DNA of 64,000 nt from Pseudomonas silvicola (GTDB lineage Bacteria > Pseudomonadota > Gammaproteobacteria > Pseudomonadales > Pseudomonadaceae). Of the stretch, positions 36,320-44,606 are shown piece by piece (the stretch's first letter is position 1; each line of letters starts with the position of its first letter). Where the stretch lies: positions 1,900,001-1,964,000 of the forward strand of contig NZ_CP093280.1 of assembly GCF_026651855.1 (NCBI RefSeq). The letters run 5' to 3'. The notes under the pieces were generated by a model. That model saw nothing but the letters and a program-made list of their open reading frames with translations, ran no database searches and was not told where the DNA came from. Made by a program: the position numbers and the translations under genes.

Positions 36320-37093
36320 ATGACCCAAACCTTCTTCCCCCACCCCTTCGAACCCACCGGCTGCGCCCAATGCCGCAACCTGGAAGGCCTGGATTTCCAG
36401 TTCACCATGGCGTTCCAGCCCATTCTCGACGTTTCCACCGGCAAGCTCTACGCCTACGAGGCCCTGGTGCGCGGCCCCAACGGTGAGTCCGCGGCCAGCG
36501 TGCTGGGCAAGGTCAATGACGGTAACCGCTACCGCTTCGACCAGGCCTGCCGGGTGAAGGCCATCGAGTTGGCGGCCGGTTTGGGGTTGGTGGATATTCC
36601 TGACTGCAAGCTGAGCATCAACTTTTTGCCCAACGCGGTTTACCGTGCAGAGACCTGTATTCGCGCGACGCTGGAGGCGGCTGAGGCGTCCAGTTTTCCG
36701 CTCGAGCGCTTGATGTTCGAGGTCACCGAGGGTGAGCAGGTGGAAGACCCGGAGCATTTGAAGGCGATCTTCAAGGCGTATGAGCGCCAGGGGTTTACCA
36801 CGGCAATCGACGATTTTGGCTCGGGGTATTCCGGGTTGAATCTGTTGGCGACCTTCCAGCCTCAGGTGCTGAAGCTGGACATGGCGTTGACGCGTTCCAT
36901 CGACAGCGACCCGGTGCGTGAGGCCATCGTGGCGGGGATCGTGCTGGTGGCGCAGCGCCTAGGCATTACCCTGCTGGCCGAGGGCGTGGAGACAGCGGGG
37001 GAGCGGGATGCGTTGCTGGGGCTGGGGATCCGCCTGATGCAGGGGTATCTGTTCGCGCGCCCTCAAGTGGAGTGTTTGCCGTTGATGCCGTAG
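36320..37093 (+). CDS. Stand-alone EAL-domain c-di-GMP phosphodiesterase
   Basis: This 257 aa protein is nearly all EAL domain. Catalytic and metal residues are present: YEALVRG, NFLPN, EVTEGE, AIDDFGSGYSGLN, KLDMALTR and AEGVE, so it is probably active in cutting c-di-GMP. The N-terminus carries GCAQC, a possible metal or redox Cys pair before the domain. There is no sensor or GGDEF domain and no signal peptide. A GGAGGAGC site precedes the ATG. By lowering c-di-GMP it may promote motility; the link to the nearby pilus genes is only positional. Confidence 0.92.
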   Translation: MTQTFFPHPFEPTGCAQCRNLEGLDFQFTMAFQPILDVSTGKLYAYEALVRGPNGESAASVLGKVNDGNRYRFDQACRVKAIELAAGLGLVDIPDCKLSINFLPNAVYRAETCIRATLEAAEASSFPLERLMFEVTEGEQVEDPEHLKAIFKAYERQGFTTAIDDFGSGYSGLNLLATFQPQVLKLDMALTRSIDSDPVREAIVAGIVLVAQRLGITLLAEGVETAGERDALLGLGIRLMQGYLFARPQVECLPLMP

Positions 37094-37104
37094 CGGGGCT
37101 TAAC

Positions 37105-37198
37105 CCTGTGGGGACCGGGCGAAGCTCGGGAAAAGGGCGGCGCGCAGTTTAAGTGGCTGCGCGGTGCCGGCTTACCGAGCTTCGCCCGGTCCCACAGA
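37105..37198. repeat. REP pair, family A
   Basis: Arm CTGTGGGGACCGGGCGAAGC + TCGGGAA (37106-37132) and the inverted ACCGAGCTTCGCCCGGTCCC + ACAG (37174-37197) flank a 40 bp loop between the convergent EAL and DUF genes. Confidence 0.88.
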
Positions 37199-37220
37199 GG
37201 GAAGGGGCTAAATTCGCAAG

Positions 37221-37511
37221 TCAGCCCTCTTGGCGCCACCGCACGGTGTAATGCGCGGCCACGGTGGTCATCTGCGGCTGGAAGTGGGTGTTGGTGATCA
37301 GGTACTTGTCCACCACGCCGCCTTCGCGGTGGTGTTCCAGGGTGTCGCCGGCGCCGGCGTTCAGGGTTACTTCGTAGATCAGCGCCTTGTTGGGTTCTAC
37401 CTGGGTCTGGAAAGGACCCAGGCGGGTACCGTCGATGCGGATGATGTAGACCGTGTCGGCCCCGGGGTTGAGCGTGTTCGTCACTGCGAGTACTCCAATA
37501 CCTTCGTTCAT
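37221..37511 (-). CDS. Conserved small hypothetical protein
   Basis: This 96 aa cytoplasmic protein reads MNEGIGVLAVTNTLNPGADTVYIIRIDGTRLGPFQTQVEPNKALIYEVTLNAGAGDTLEHHREGGVVDKYLITNTHFQPQMTTVAAHYTVRWRQ. It looks like an all-beta small domain with alternating hydrophobic strands and no signal peptide. I do not recognise a named family. It follows nadC by 16 bp on the same strand and may be cotranscribed with it. Confidence 0.65.
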   Translation of the reverse strand: MNEGIGVLAVTNTLNPGADTVYIIRIDGTRLGPFQTQVEPNKALIYEVTLNAGAGDTLEHHREGGVVDKYLITNTHFQPQMTTVAAHYTVRWRQEG

Positions 37512-37527
37512 CTCGTGGGGTGATGTG

Positions 37528-38376
37528 TCACAGACTCAGGCGCATCGACAGGTCGATGGCCTTGACGTCCTTGGTCATGGCGCCGATGGAGATGTAGTCC
37601 ACACCGGTCTGGGCAATGGGCAGCAAGGTGCTTTCGTTGATGCCGCCGCTGGCTTCCAGTTTTGCCTTGCCCGCATTCAGGCGCACGGCTTCACGCATGT
37701 CGTCGTGGCTGAGTTCGTCGAGCATGATGATGTCGGCACCGGCGGCCAGGGCTTCCCGGAGTTCTTCCAGGCTTTCCACTTCGATTTCCACCGGCTTGCC
37801 GGGGGCAATGCGGTGGGCGGCGCTGATGGCCTGGGCGATACCGCCGCTGGCGGCAATGTGGTTTTCCTTGATCAGGAAGGCGTCGTACAGGCCGATGCGG
37901 TGGTTGTGGCAGCCGCCGCAGGTAACCGCGTATTTCTGTGCCAGGCGCAGGCCGGGCAGGGTCTTGCGCGTGTCGAGCAGCTTGACCTGAGTGGCGGCTA
38001 CCTTGTCGGCCAGGGCTTGGGCCTGGGTGGCGACGGCGGACAGCATCTGCAGGAAGTTCAGCGCGGTACGTTCGCCGCTCAGCAGCGAGCGGGCCGGCCC
38101 TTCAAGGTGGAACAGGGCCTGGTTGGCCGTGGCGCGCTGGCCGTCGACGACCTGCCAGTGCACCGCCACGCGCGGGTCGAGCTGGCGGAACACCGCGTCC
38201 ACCCAGGCGGTGCCGGCGACCACGCAGTCCTGGCGGGTGATGATGGTGGCCTTGGCCAGGCGCTCGGCGGGGATCAGCTGGGCGGTGATGTCGCCGCTGC
38301 CAATGTCTTCCAGCAGCGCGCGGCGCACGTTGGCTTCTATCTCGGCAGTCAGGTCGGCGAGGCGTAGATTCGGCAT
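37528..38376 (-). CDS. nadC: Quinolinate phosphoribosyltransferase
   Basis: This 282 aa enzyme makes nicotinate mononucleotide from quinolinate and PRPP in NAD synthesis. [83 protein letters not shown] and [12 protein letters not shown] are NadC signatures. The ATG of MPNLRLADL gives the normal length; the longer frame upstream is unconserved. Confidence 0.96.
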   Translation of the reverse strand: MPNLRLADLTAEIEANVRRALLEDIGSGDITAQLIPAERLAKATIITRQDCVVAGTAWVDAVFRQLDPRVAVHWQVVDGQRATANQALFHLEGPARSLLSGERTALNFLQMLSAVATQAQALADKVAATQVKLLDTRKTLPGLRLAQKYAVTCGGCHNHRIGLYDAFLIKENHIAASGGIAQAISAAHRIAPGKPVEIEVESLEELREALAAGADIIMLDELSHDDMREAVRLNAGKAKLEASGGINESTLLPIAQTGVDYISIGAMTKDVKAIDLSMRLSL

Positions 38377-38403
38377 AGCAGGCTCCACAAGCAAAGTGGC
38401 CGG

Positions 38404-38409
38404 ATTATA
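38404..38409 (-). promoter_or_regulatory. Candidate -10 of the nadC promoter
   Basis: A consensus TATAAT on the minus strand lies 28 bp before the nadC ATG. The -35 is poor. The rest of the 366 bp nadC/DUF1631 gap (38377-38742) has short imperfect inverted repeats but no gene that I can support. Confidence 0.4.
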
Positions 38410-38742
38410 GGGCAGGCGATGCCCGGCGCGAAGCCTTGCGACAGCCATGCGGCCCAGTGGCGAAAAGGTGCGAAAACATCCCGCCCCGGGGAGCTTTTCG
38501 CTGGTTTTGTTGTCCACTTCGCATCGCCCCGCAAATATCTGCGGCAGGTGCTCTAGCACAGCGCTACGCTTTTGCAGATAATGAGCGCCTTGTATTTGGC
38601 GCCATGGCTTTGACGCCTTGAATCTTTGTTTCCACTGTGCGTGACGGCGCTTACAAAGGCGTTGCGCCAGAGGGCTGTGGGCGGGCGCGGGTAACCTGCA
38701 TACTAGAGCGAAAGCGTACCCTCATTCTTTCTGGAGAACGGG

Positions 38743-40962
38743 ATGCATAACGATGGGAAAGTCGTGCCGTTGAACAAGGCTGCTGCTGATCACGCCAATC
38801 AGACGCCCTTGGCACGCCTGCCCGTCGTCCTGCTGCAGGTTCGCGACAAGGCCGCCCAGCAACTGCGCCAAGGCTTGCAGGCACTGTTCGACAATGCCGA
38901 CGACACCCTGTTCGAGATGGCCGACAAGGCCCACAACAACGTCGAGCAGAACACCTTCTTCGAAGCCATGCGCGACCTGCGCCTCAAGCGCAAGAGCATC
39001 GAACGCGGCTTTCTGGAAAAACTCTATGAGGCGTTCGTGGCCATCGGCCAATACGAGATCGCCGAGCCTGCGGTGGCCCCGCCGGTCAATTACGACAAGC
39101 TGGAACTGGTGGCCAATGACGATCTGGAGCGCACCGTCGCCCTGGACGCCATGGTTGGCAAGGTGCTGGCCCGCGATGGCCTGGCCTTGGGGCAGTTGAC
39201 CGCCCGGCTCAATGCTTTGGTGCTCAAGCGCCTGGACGATGCCAGCAACCCCGTGGGGCCGGCCATGCTCTGTGATTATTTCCTCCAGGCCGGGCGTAAC
39301 CTGGGCGTGGAGATCAAGGTCAAGCTGATCGTGCTCAAGCTGTTCGAGAAGTACGTGTTGGCCGACACCGACCAGTTGTATGCCGAGGCCAATCAGTTGC
39401 TGATCGCCACGGGCGTGCTGCCGGAACTGAAGGCCGCGCCGGCCCGCCGCAGCGCTGACCGCGCGCCGCCGCGGCCCAGCCAGCGTCGCGAGGACGCCGC
39501 CGTGGCCGGCCCGCAGACCAGCGCGCAGCTCGATGAAAGCGTGCAGGAAGTGTTTGGCGCCTTGCAGGAGCTGCTTCACCAGCTGCGCGGCAGTGTCGCG
39601 CCCAAGCTGGAAAGCAGCCACGAAGCGCAGCCCATTTCCACCAACGACCTGATGCGCCTGCTGTCGCACTTGCAGCAATACGTGCCTTCGTCCCAGGCGG
39701 CCCAGGACGATTACGACCTGCGTCACCAGCTGGAGCAATTGCTGACTCGGGTCAGCGTCAAGAGCGGCAGGTTCCGGGTGATCGGCGTGGTCGACGAAGA
39801 CGTCATCAACCTGGTGACCATGCTGTTCGAGTTCATCCTGGATGACCGCAACCTGCCCGATTCGCTCAAGGCGCTGATCGGCCGCTTGCAGATCCCGATG
39901 CTCAAGGTCGCGGTGATGGACAAGAGCTTCTTCAGCCGTGGCAGCCACCCGGCGCGGCGCCTGCTCAACGAGATCGCTTCGGCGGCCATGGGCTGGGGCA
40001 ACCGCGATGACTACCAGCGTGACAGCCTGTACCTGCGTATTGAACAGATCGTGCAGCGTCTGCTCAACGACTTTGTCGACGACCCGGCGATTTTCTCCGA
40101 GCTGCTGGCCGACTTCCTGGCCTTCACCGCCGATGAGCGGCGGCGCAGCGAGTTGCTCGAACAGCGTACCCGTGACGCCGAAGAGGGCCGGGCCAAGGCT
40201 GAGCTCGCGCGCCAGCGCGTGCAACAGGAACTCAACCGCCGTTTGCTGGGCAAGGTATTGCCGCTGGTGGTGGTGCGGCTGCTGGAAGAGGCCTGGAGCA
40301 AGGTGCTGTTGCTGACCTGCCTGAAACATGGCGACGGCTCGCCCCAATGGGTCGAAGGCCTCGCGACCATGGATGATCTGATCTGGAGCGTGGAGCCCCA
40401 CGACGAACCCCAGGCCCATGAGCGCTTGCTGGATGTGGTGCCGGGACTGCTCAAGTCCCTGCGTGACGGCCTGACCAGTTCGGCGTTCGACCCTTTTGCC
40501 ACCAGCGAATTCTTCAGCCAGCTGGAGCTGTTGCATGTGCAGGCGCTCAAGCGCGATGCCCTTCACCCGGCGGCGTGGGTCGAGGGCCAGGAACCCCCGG
40601 CGCTGGTGGCGGTGGTCGAGGAAATCGTGCTGGCGGGGCACGGCGATGCCCCCCCTGCCCAGGTACGGCTGCCGGCCGATGACCCCGGCCTGCTGCAGGT
40701 CAACGCGTTGCGCACCGGTTGCTGGGTGGAGTTCATCGACGATGAGGGCCACTGTCAGCGTTGCAAGCTGGCGGCGATCATCGAGGCTACTGACCGATAT
40801 GTGTTCGTCAACCGCACCGGCATGAAGGTGCTGGAAAAGACCCGCACGGGCCTGGCCGTCGAGTTTCGCCAGGGTGCGGCGCGGATTCTGGACGATACCC
40901 TGCTGTTCGACCGCGCCCTTGACTCAGTGGTCTCCAACCTGCGGCGGCGGAAAAATATATAG
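38743..40962 (+). CDS. DUF1631-family protein
   Basis: This 739 aa cytoplasmic protein is mostly helical and charged. The start, MHNDGKVVPLNKAA, is preceded by CTGGAG. Blocks such as LPVVLLQVRDKAAQQLRQGLQALFDNADDTLFEMADKAHNNVEQNTFFEAMRDLRLKR and VAVMDKSFFSRGSHPARRLLNEIASAAMGW are characteristic of DUF1631. A PilZ-like C-terminal region (CWVEFIDDEGHCQRCKLAAIIEATDRYVFVNRTGMKV) is visible near residues 635-690; binding of c-di-GMP there is possible but its RxxxR motif is not evident. Function unknown. Confidence 0.85.
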   Translation: MHNDGKVVPLNKAAADHANQTPLARLPVVLLQVRDKAAQQLRQGLQALFDNADDTLFEMADKAHNNVEQNTFFEAMRDLRLKRKSIERGFLEKLYEAFVAIGQYEIAEPAVAPPVNYDKLELVANDDLERTVALDAMVGKVLARDGLALGQLTARLNALVLKRLDDASNPVGPAMLCDYFLQAGRNLGVEIKVKLIVLKLFEKYVLADTDQLYAEANQLLIATGVLPELKAAPARRSADRAPPRPSQRREDAAVAGPQTSAQLDESVQEVFGALQELLHQLRGSVAPKLESSHEAQPISTNDLMRLLSHLQQYVPSSQAAQDDYDLRHQLEQLLTRVSVKSGRFRVIGVVDEDVINLVTMLFEFILDDRNLPDSLKALIGRLQIPMLKVAVMDKSFFSRGSHPARRLLNEIASAAMGWGNRDDYQRDSLYLRIEQIVQRLLNDFVDDPAIFSELLADFLAFTADERRRSELLEQRTRDAEEGRAKAELARQRVQQELNRRLLGKVLPLVVVRLLEEAWSKVLLLTCLKHGDGSPQWVEGLATMDDLIWSVEPHDEPQAHERLLDVVPGLLKSLRDGLTSSAFDPFATSEFFSQLELLHVQALKRDALHPAAWVEGQEPPALVAVVEEIVLAGHGDAPPAQVRLPADDPGLLQVNALRTGCWVEFIDDEGHCQRCKLAAIIEATDRYVFVNRTGMKVLEKTRTGLAVEFRQGAARILDDTLLFDRALDSVVSNLRRRKNI

Positions 40963-41029
40963 TTGCATGCCCAGCCAGTCAGCGACGCGGGATACTGGGG
41001 CGATCGAGCCGCGTCGCCAAGGAGGCCTT

Positions 41030-41593
41030 ATGACCATCGATCCCATCACTGGCTGGTGCCAGCCAGCCACGCACTGCCCATCGCCCAATTTCAATGAGCG
41101 CCCGCAGGGTGAAATCTCCCTGCTGGTGATCCACAACATCAGCCTGCCGCCTGGCCAGTTCAAGACCGGCCGCGTGCAGCAGTTCTTCCAGAACCAACTG
41201 GATTGCAGCGCCCACCCCTTCTTCGAGACCATCGCCGAACTGAAGGTGTCGGCACACTTCTTGATCGAGCGTGACGGCGGGCTGACCCAGTTCGTCTCTT
41301 GTCTGCAGAGGGCCTGGCATGCCGGGGTGTCGAATTTCGAAGGGCGCGAAGCGTGCAATGACTTCTCCATCGGCATCGAGCTGGAGGGGACTGACTTCGA
41401 ACCGTTCACCGATGCCCAGTACCAGGCACTGGCACACCTGACCCGGCAACTGCAGGCGCAGTACCCGGCCATTACTTCATCGCGCATCTGCGGGCACAGC
41501 GACATCGCGCCCGTGCGCAAGACAGATCCAGGGCCGCACTTCGACTGGCCGCGCTACCGCGCCAGCCTGCTGGCCCACGAGGGAGTGCAATGA
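41030..41593 (+). CDS. ampD: N-acetyl-anhydromuramyl-L-alanine amidase AmpD
   Basis: This 187 aa cytoplasmic zinc amidase recycles muropeptides and thereby keeps ampC silent. Zinc ligands and catalytic residues lie in LLVIHNISLPPGQF, SAHFLIERDG, GIELEGTDFEPF and CGHSDIAPVRKTDPGPHFDW. The ATG follows AAGGAGG by seven bases. The frame extends upstream into DUF1631 without support. Its stop overlaps the ampE ATG (ATGA). Confidence 0.96.
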   Translation: MTIDPITGWCQPATHCPSPNFNERPQGEISLLVIHNISLPPGQFKTGRVQQFFQNQLDCSAHPFFETIAELKVSAHFLIERDGGLTQFVSCLQRAWHAGVSNFEGREACNDFSIGIELEGTDFEPFTDAQYQALAHLTRQLQAQYPAITSSRICGHSDIAPVRKTDPGPHFDWPRYRASLLAHEGVQ

Positions 41594-42426
41594 GTTTTCT
41601 GGTGTTGGTGCTGGTGTTGGTGATTGAGAAATTCTCGGCGTTGCGCCACCGGTTGCAAGGCGACCGTGCCTGGTTGGCCGAGTTGGCGCGCCTGGAAGCC
41701 AAGCCGCGTCTGGCCAAGGAGCCGGCGCTTATCCTGGCGCTGTGGGTGCTGCTGCCCGCGGTGGTGCTGGGTGCGCTGCTGCTGGCGCTCAAGCCAGTGG
41801 CCTATGGCCTGTTTGCCTTGCCCATTCACCTGTTGGTGGTGATCTACAGCTTGGGCCGTGGTGATGTGAAAGCCGGGTTGGGGCCGTTTCGTGACGCCTG
41901 GCGGCGGGGCGACGAGCAGGCAGCCGTGCATGTGGCCGAACGTGACCTGGGGCTGAGCGCCGACGACGAATCGGGGCTGCTGGCCAAGGTGCAGGACAAC
42001 CTGCTGTGGCAGGCGTATCAGAGTTTTTTTGCGGTGATCTTCTGGTATGTGCTGTTGGGCCCTGTGGCGGCGCTGGTCTATCGGTTGCTGGCGCTGGCGG
42101 TGCGCAACGCCAGGCACCCGGGCGTGGTGGCTCGCGCGGGCAGCATTCGCCACGCCTTTGACTGGTTGCCGGTGCGGGTGCTGGCCGTGAGCTTTGCCCT
42201 TGTGGGTAACTTCGTCGCGGTGGGCAAGGTGATGCTGCATGAGGTATTGCATTGGGGCATCGGTGCGAAGAAGCTGATCGCCGACGTCGGGCGCGTGGCG
42301 GGTGAACTGCCGGCCACCGCGGCGGGCGAGGCGGGTGTCGCCAGCCTGGACAGCCTGTGGGAGCTACTGCTGCGCTCGGCGGTGCTGTGGTATGCCGTCA
42401 TCGCCCTGTGGACAGTGCTGTTCTAA
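41590..42426 (+). CDS. ampE: AmpE, membrane regulatory signalling protein
   Basis: This 278 aa inner-membrane protein of the AmpE/CobD_Cbib-like family starts MSFLVLVLVLVIEKFSALRHRLQGDRAWL. It has four or five hydrophobic segments and the loop SLGRGDVKAGLGPFRDAWRRGDEQAA. It is encoded with ampD and is thought to act as a sensor in beta-lactamase induction, though its exact role is uncertain. Confidence 0.92.
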   Translation: MSFLVLVLVLVIEKFSALRHRLQGDRAWLAELARLEAKPRLAKEPALILALWVLLPAVVLGALLLALKPVAYGLFALPIHLLVVIYSLGRGDVKAGLGPFRDAWRRGDEQAAVHVAERDLGLSADDESGLLAKVQDNLLWQAYQSFFAVIFWYVLLGPVAALVYRLLALAVRNARHPGVVARAGSIRHAFDWLPVRVLAVSFALVGNFVAVGKVMLHEVLHWGIGAKKLIADVGRVAGELPATAAGEAGVASLDSLWELLLRSAVLWYAVIALWTVLF

Positions 42427-42472
42427 CCCCCGGATTGCCGGTGGCAACCCTGCGGGGCAGTGACGTGAGCGG

Positions 42473-43258
42473 TCAGGCGCCAGGCCAGTTGAACATGTCA
42501 CAGGCATTCGCGGTACTGGCCGCCGCCAACGCCTGTGCATCAACCCCCATCACCTCGGCCAAGGCCTCGGCAATCTTCGGCAAATGCTCCGGGCTGTTAC
42601 GTTCTCCGGCGTACATCACCGGGGCCATGTCCGGTGAGTCGGTCTCCAGCACCACGGCTTCCAGGGGCAGGCGGGCCAGAGTCTTGCGCAGCTTCACCGC
42701 CTGCGGCCAGGTGCCCGCGCCGCCAAGCCCCAATTTGAAGCCCAGTTTCAGGTATTCCCGCGCTTCTTCATGACTGCCAGCGAAGGCATGGATGACCCCT
42801 GCGCGCTTTAGCTTGAAACGCTTGAGCGTGGCGATCACCGCCGCGTGGCTGCGCCGCACGTGCAGCAATACCGGTAATTCGAACTCGGCCGCCAGGGTTA
42901 ACTGTGCCTCGAACAAGGCTTGCTGGCGTTCGCGGTTCAGGTCTTCGAGGAAGTAGTCCAGGCCGAATTCGCCCACCGCGCATAGCTGGCGATGCCCCGC
43001 CAGGCGTTCCAGCCAGCCGTGCAGTTCGGTCAGATGAGCCGGTTGGTGCTCATCCAGGTACACCGGGTGCAGGCCGAAGGCGGCGTACAGTTGCGCATCG
43101 CCTTGCACCAGGTTCCACATCCGCTGCCAATTGGCCTGGTGCACGCCCAGTACCACCATCCGTTGCACGCCCAAGGCGCGGGCGTTGGCCAGCACCGCCG
43201 GGCGGTCGACGTCGAAGTCTGGGAAGTCCAGGTGGGTGTGGGTGTCGATCAGCCCCAT
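42473..43258 (-). CDS. TatD-family metal-dependent hydrolase
   Basis: This 261 aa TIM-barrel deoxyribonuclease has the metal ligands of the family: IDTHTHLDFPDFDVDR, FGLHPVYLD, AVGEFGLDYF, VLLHVRRSHA, GVIHAFAGS and VLETDSPDMAPV. TatD proteins have 3'-5' DNase/RNase activity in DNA repair. It lies 3 bp after fruR and is probably cotranscribed with it. Confidence 0.92.
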   Translation of the reverse strand: MGLIDTHTHLDFPDFDVDRPAVLANARALGVQRMVVLGVHQANWQRMWNLVQGDAQLYAAFGLHPVYLDEHQPAHLTELHGWLERLAGHRQLCAVGEFGLDYFLEDLNRERQQALFEAQLTLAAEFELPVLLHVRRSHAAVIATLKRFKLKRAGVIHAFAGSHEEAREYLKLGFKLGLGGAGTWPQAVKLRKTLARLPLEAVVLETDSPDMAPVMYAGERNSPEHLPKIAEALAEVMGVDAQALAAASTANACDMFNWPGA

Positions 43259-43261
43259 GGC

Positions 43262-44257
43262 TCACGCCTCGAAAATGCGCTGCTTGAAGGTACGGGCTAT
43301 GGCGTGCACGCCAGGTTGGTATTCGTTGCGCTCCACCGCGGCCAGTGCCAGCTCCAGGGCTTTGCTGGCGATCAGGTCGTGTTGCTGGCCCATGGCATTG
43401 ATGGGCAAGGGCAGAAAGTCCAGCAGTTGCGTATCGCCGAAGGTCGCCAGGTGCAGCGAAGGGAATTCCTCCTGATGGCCTTGCAGCACATCGAACACCC
43501 CCTGCAGCAATACATAAGAGGTCGTCACCAGGGCCGCGGGCAGATGGCCCAGTTGCTCCACCAGCTCGGCCATTGACTGGCGGCCGCCTTCCCGGCTGAA
43601 CGATTCGCCTTCGGACACCAGCACCTTGCCGGTGAAACCTTCCACGGCCTGATGGAAGCCGGCGGCGCGGGCCTGGCTGATGCTTAGCTCGGGGCGGGCG
43701 CCGATCAGGGCGATGTCCCTGGGGGTCGTGCGCAGGATGCTGCTGGTCAGTTGCAGGGCGGCGTGCTGGTCGTCACTGACCACGGAGCAGAAGTGGTTGC
43801 TGTCCATCACCCGGTCAATGGCGATGATCGGCAGGCCTTTGTTCTGCAGCTCCAGGTAACTGGTGTCTTCAGGCGGCAGGCAACTGGCAACGAACAAGGC
43901 GTCACAGCGGCGGGCCTTGAACAACTGCTGCAATTGCAGTTCGCTGGCCGGTTCATCGTCGGAGCTGGCGATCAGCAACTGATAGCCGTGCTCGCGCGCA
44001 CGCTTTTCCAGGCGCTTGGCAATACGGGCATAGCTGGGGTTTTCCAGGTCGGGCAGGATAAAACCCAGCGTACGCGTATGGCGGCTGCGCAGGCCGGCAG
44101 CCTGGGGGTTGGGCGTGAAGCCATGTTCCTGCACCACCGCCTGGACACGCTCCACGGTGGTCTTGCTGATGCGCTGCTGTTGCGCCTTGCCATTGATGAC
44201 GTAACTGGCGGTGGTCACCGACACTCCGGCGAGGCGAGCAATATCACTGAGTTTCAA
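43262..44257 (-). CDS. fruR: Catabolite repressor/activator FruR (Cra)
   Basis: This 331 aa LacI-family regulator starts MKLSDIARLAGVSVTTASYVINGKAQQQRISKTTVERVQAVVQEHGFTPN (HTH and hinge), followed by the periplasmic-binding-like effector domain (residues 62-325). In Pseudomonas, Cra represses fruBKA and responds to fructose-1-phosphate. It is divergent from fruB, with a Cra-like operator in between. Confidence 0.95.
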   Translation of the reverse strand: MKLSDIARLAGVSVTTASYVINGKAQQQRISKTTVERVQAVVQEHGFTPNPQAAGLRSRHTRTLGFILPDLENPSYARIAKRLEKRAREHGYQLLIASSDDEPASELQLQQLFKARRCDALFVASCLPPEDTSYLELQNKGLPIIAIDRVMDSNHFCSVVSDDQHAALQLTSSILRTTPRDIALIGARPELSISQARAAGFHQAVEGFTGKVLVSEGESFSREGGRQSMAELVEQLGHLPAALVTTSYVLLQGVFDVLQGHQEEFPSLHLATFGDTQLLDFLPLPINAMGQQHDLIASKALELALAAVERNEYQPGVHAIARTFKQRIFEA

Positions 44258-44421
44258 CCGAGTATTCCTTGTTTTACGGCGTGCGACGCCGGGCGTTCAG
44301 GCTGCCCGATGCATTTTTCACCATCATTGGCCACTGCGGCAGGCGACCATTGTCGCAATGCCGCCGTCAGGTTGGGCTTCAATGCCTGAAGATTATCGGG
44401 TAACGTGCCTGTCATTCTAGG

Positions 44422-44433
44422 TTAAACGATTCA
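44422..44433. promoter_or_regulatory. Cra (FruR) operator
   Basis: TTAAACGATTCA differs at one position from the Pseudomonas Cra operator core TTAAACGTTTCA. It stands in the 349 bp fruR-fruB intergenic region, well placed to control both genes. Confidence 0.7.
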
Positions 44434-44523
44434 GCCGGCGTGTTTTCTGCCGAAAAAAATCTGTCGGGGTGGTCAGTAAATTTTCCCGTCGATGGCTGGC
44501 TGAGGTTGTCCAACAGCTTGGGG

Positions 44524-44553
44524 CTGACCCTGCAAGGGTTTCGGTCCTATGCT
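44524..44553 (+). promoter_or_regulatory. Candidate fruB promoter
   Basis: CTGACC (44524-44529) and TATGCT (44548-44553) are separated by 18 bp, about 54 bp before the fruB ATG. The match is moderate. No gene is seen elsewhere in 44258-44606. Confidence 0.35.
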
Positions 44554-44606
44554 GCACCCTTAAAACAAGACTTCTGCATCCTGTGGATGCCGTAAAGGAG
44601 ATTGGC

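Noticed and set aside
36000-36323. 107-codon plus-strand frame after the PIN toxin
   Set aside because: It overlaps a terminator and has no family-like pattern or ribosome-binding site.
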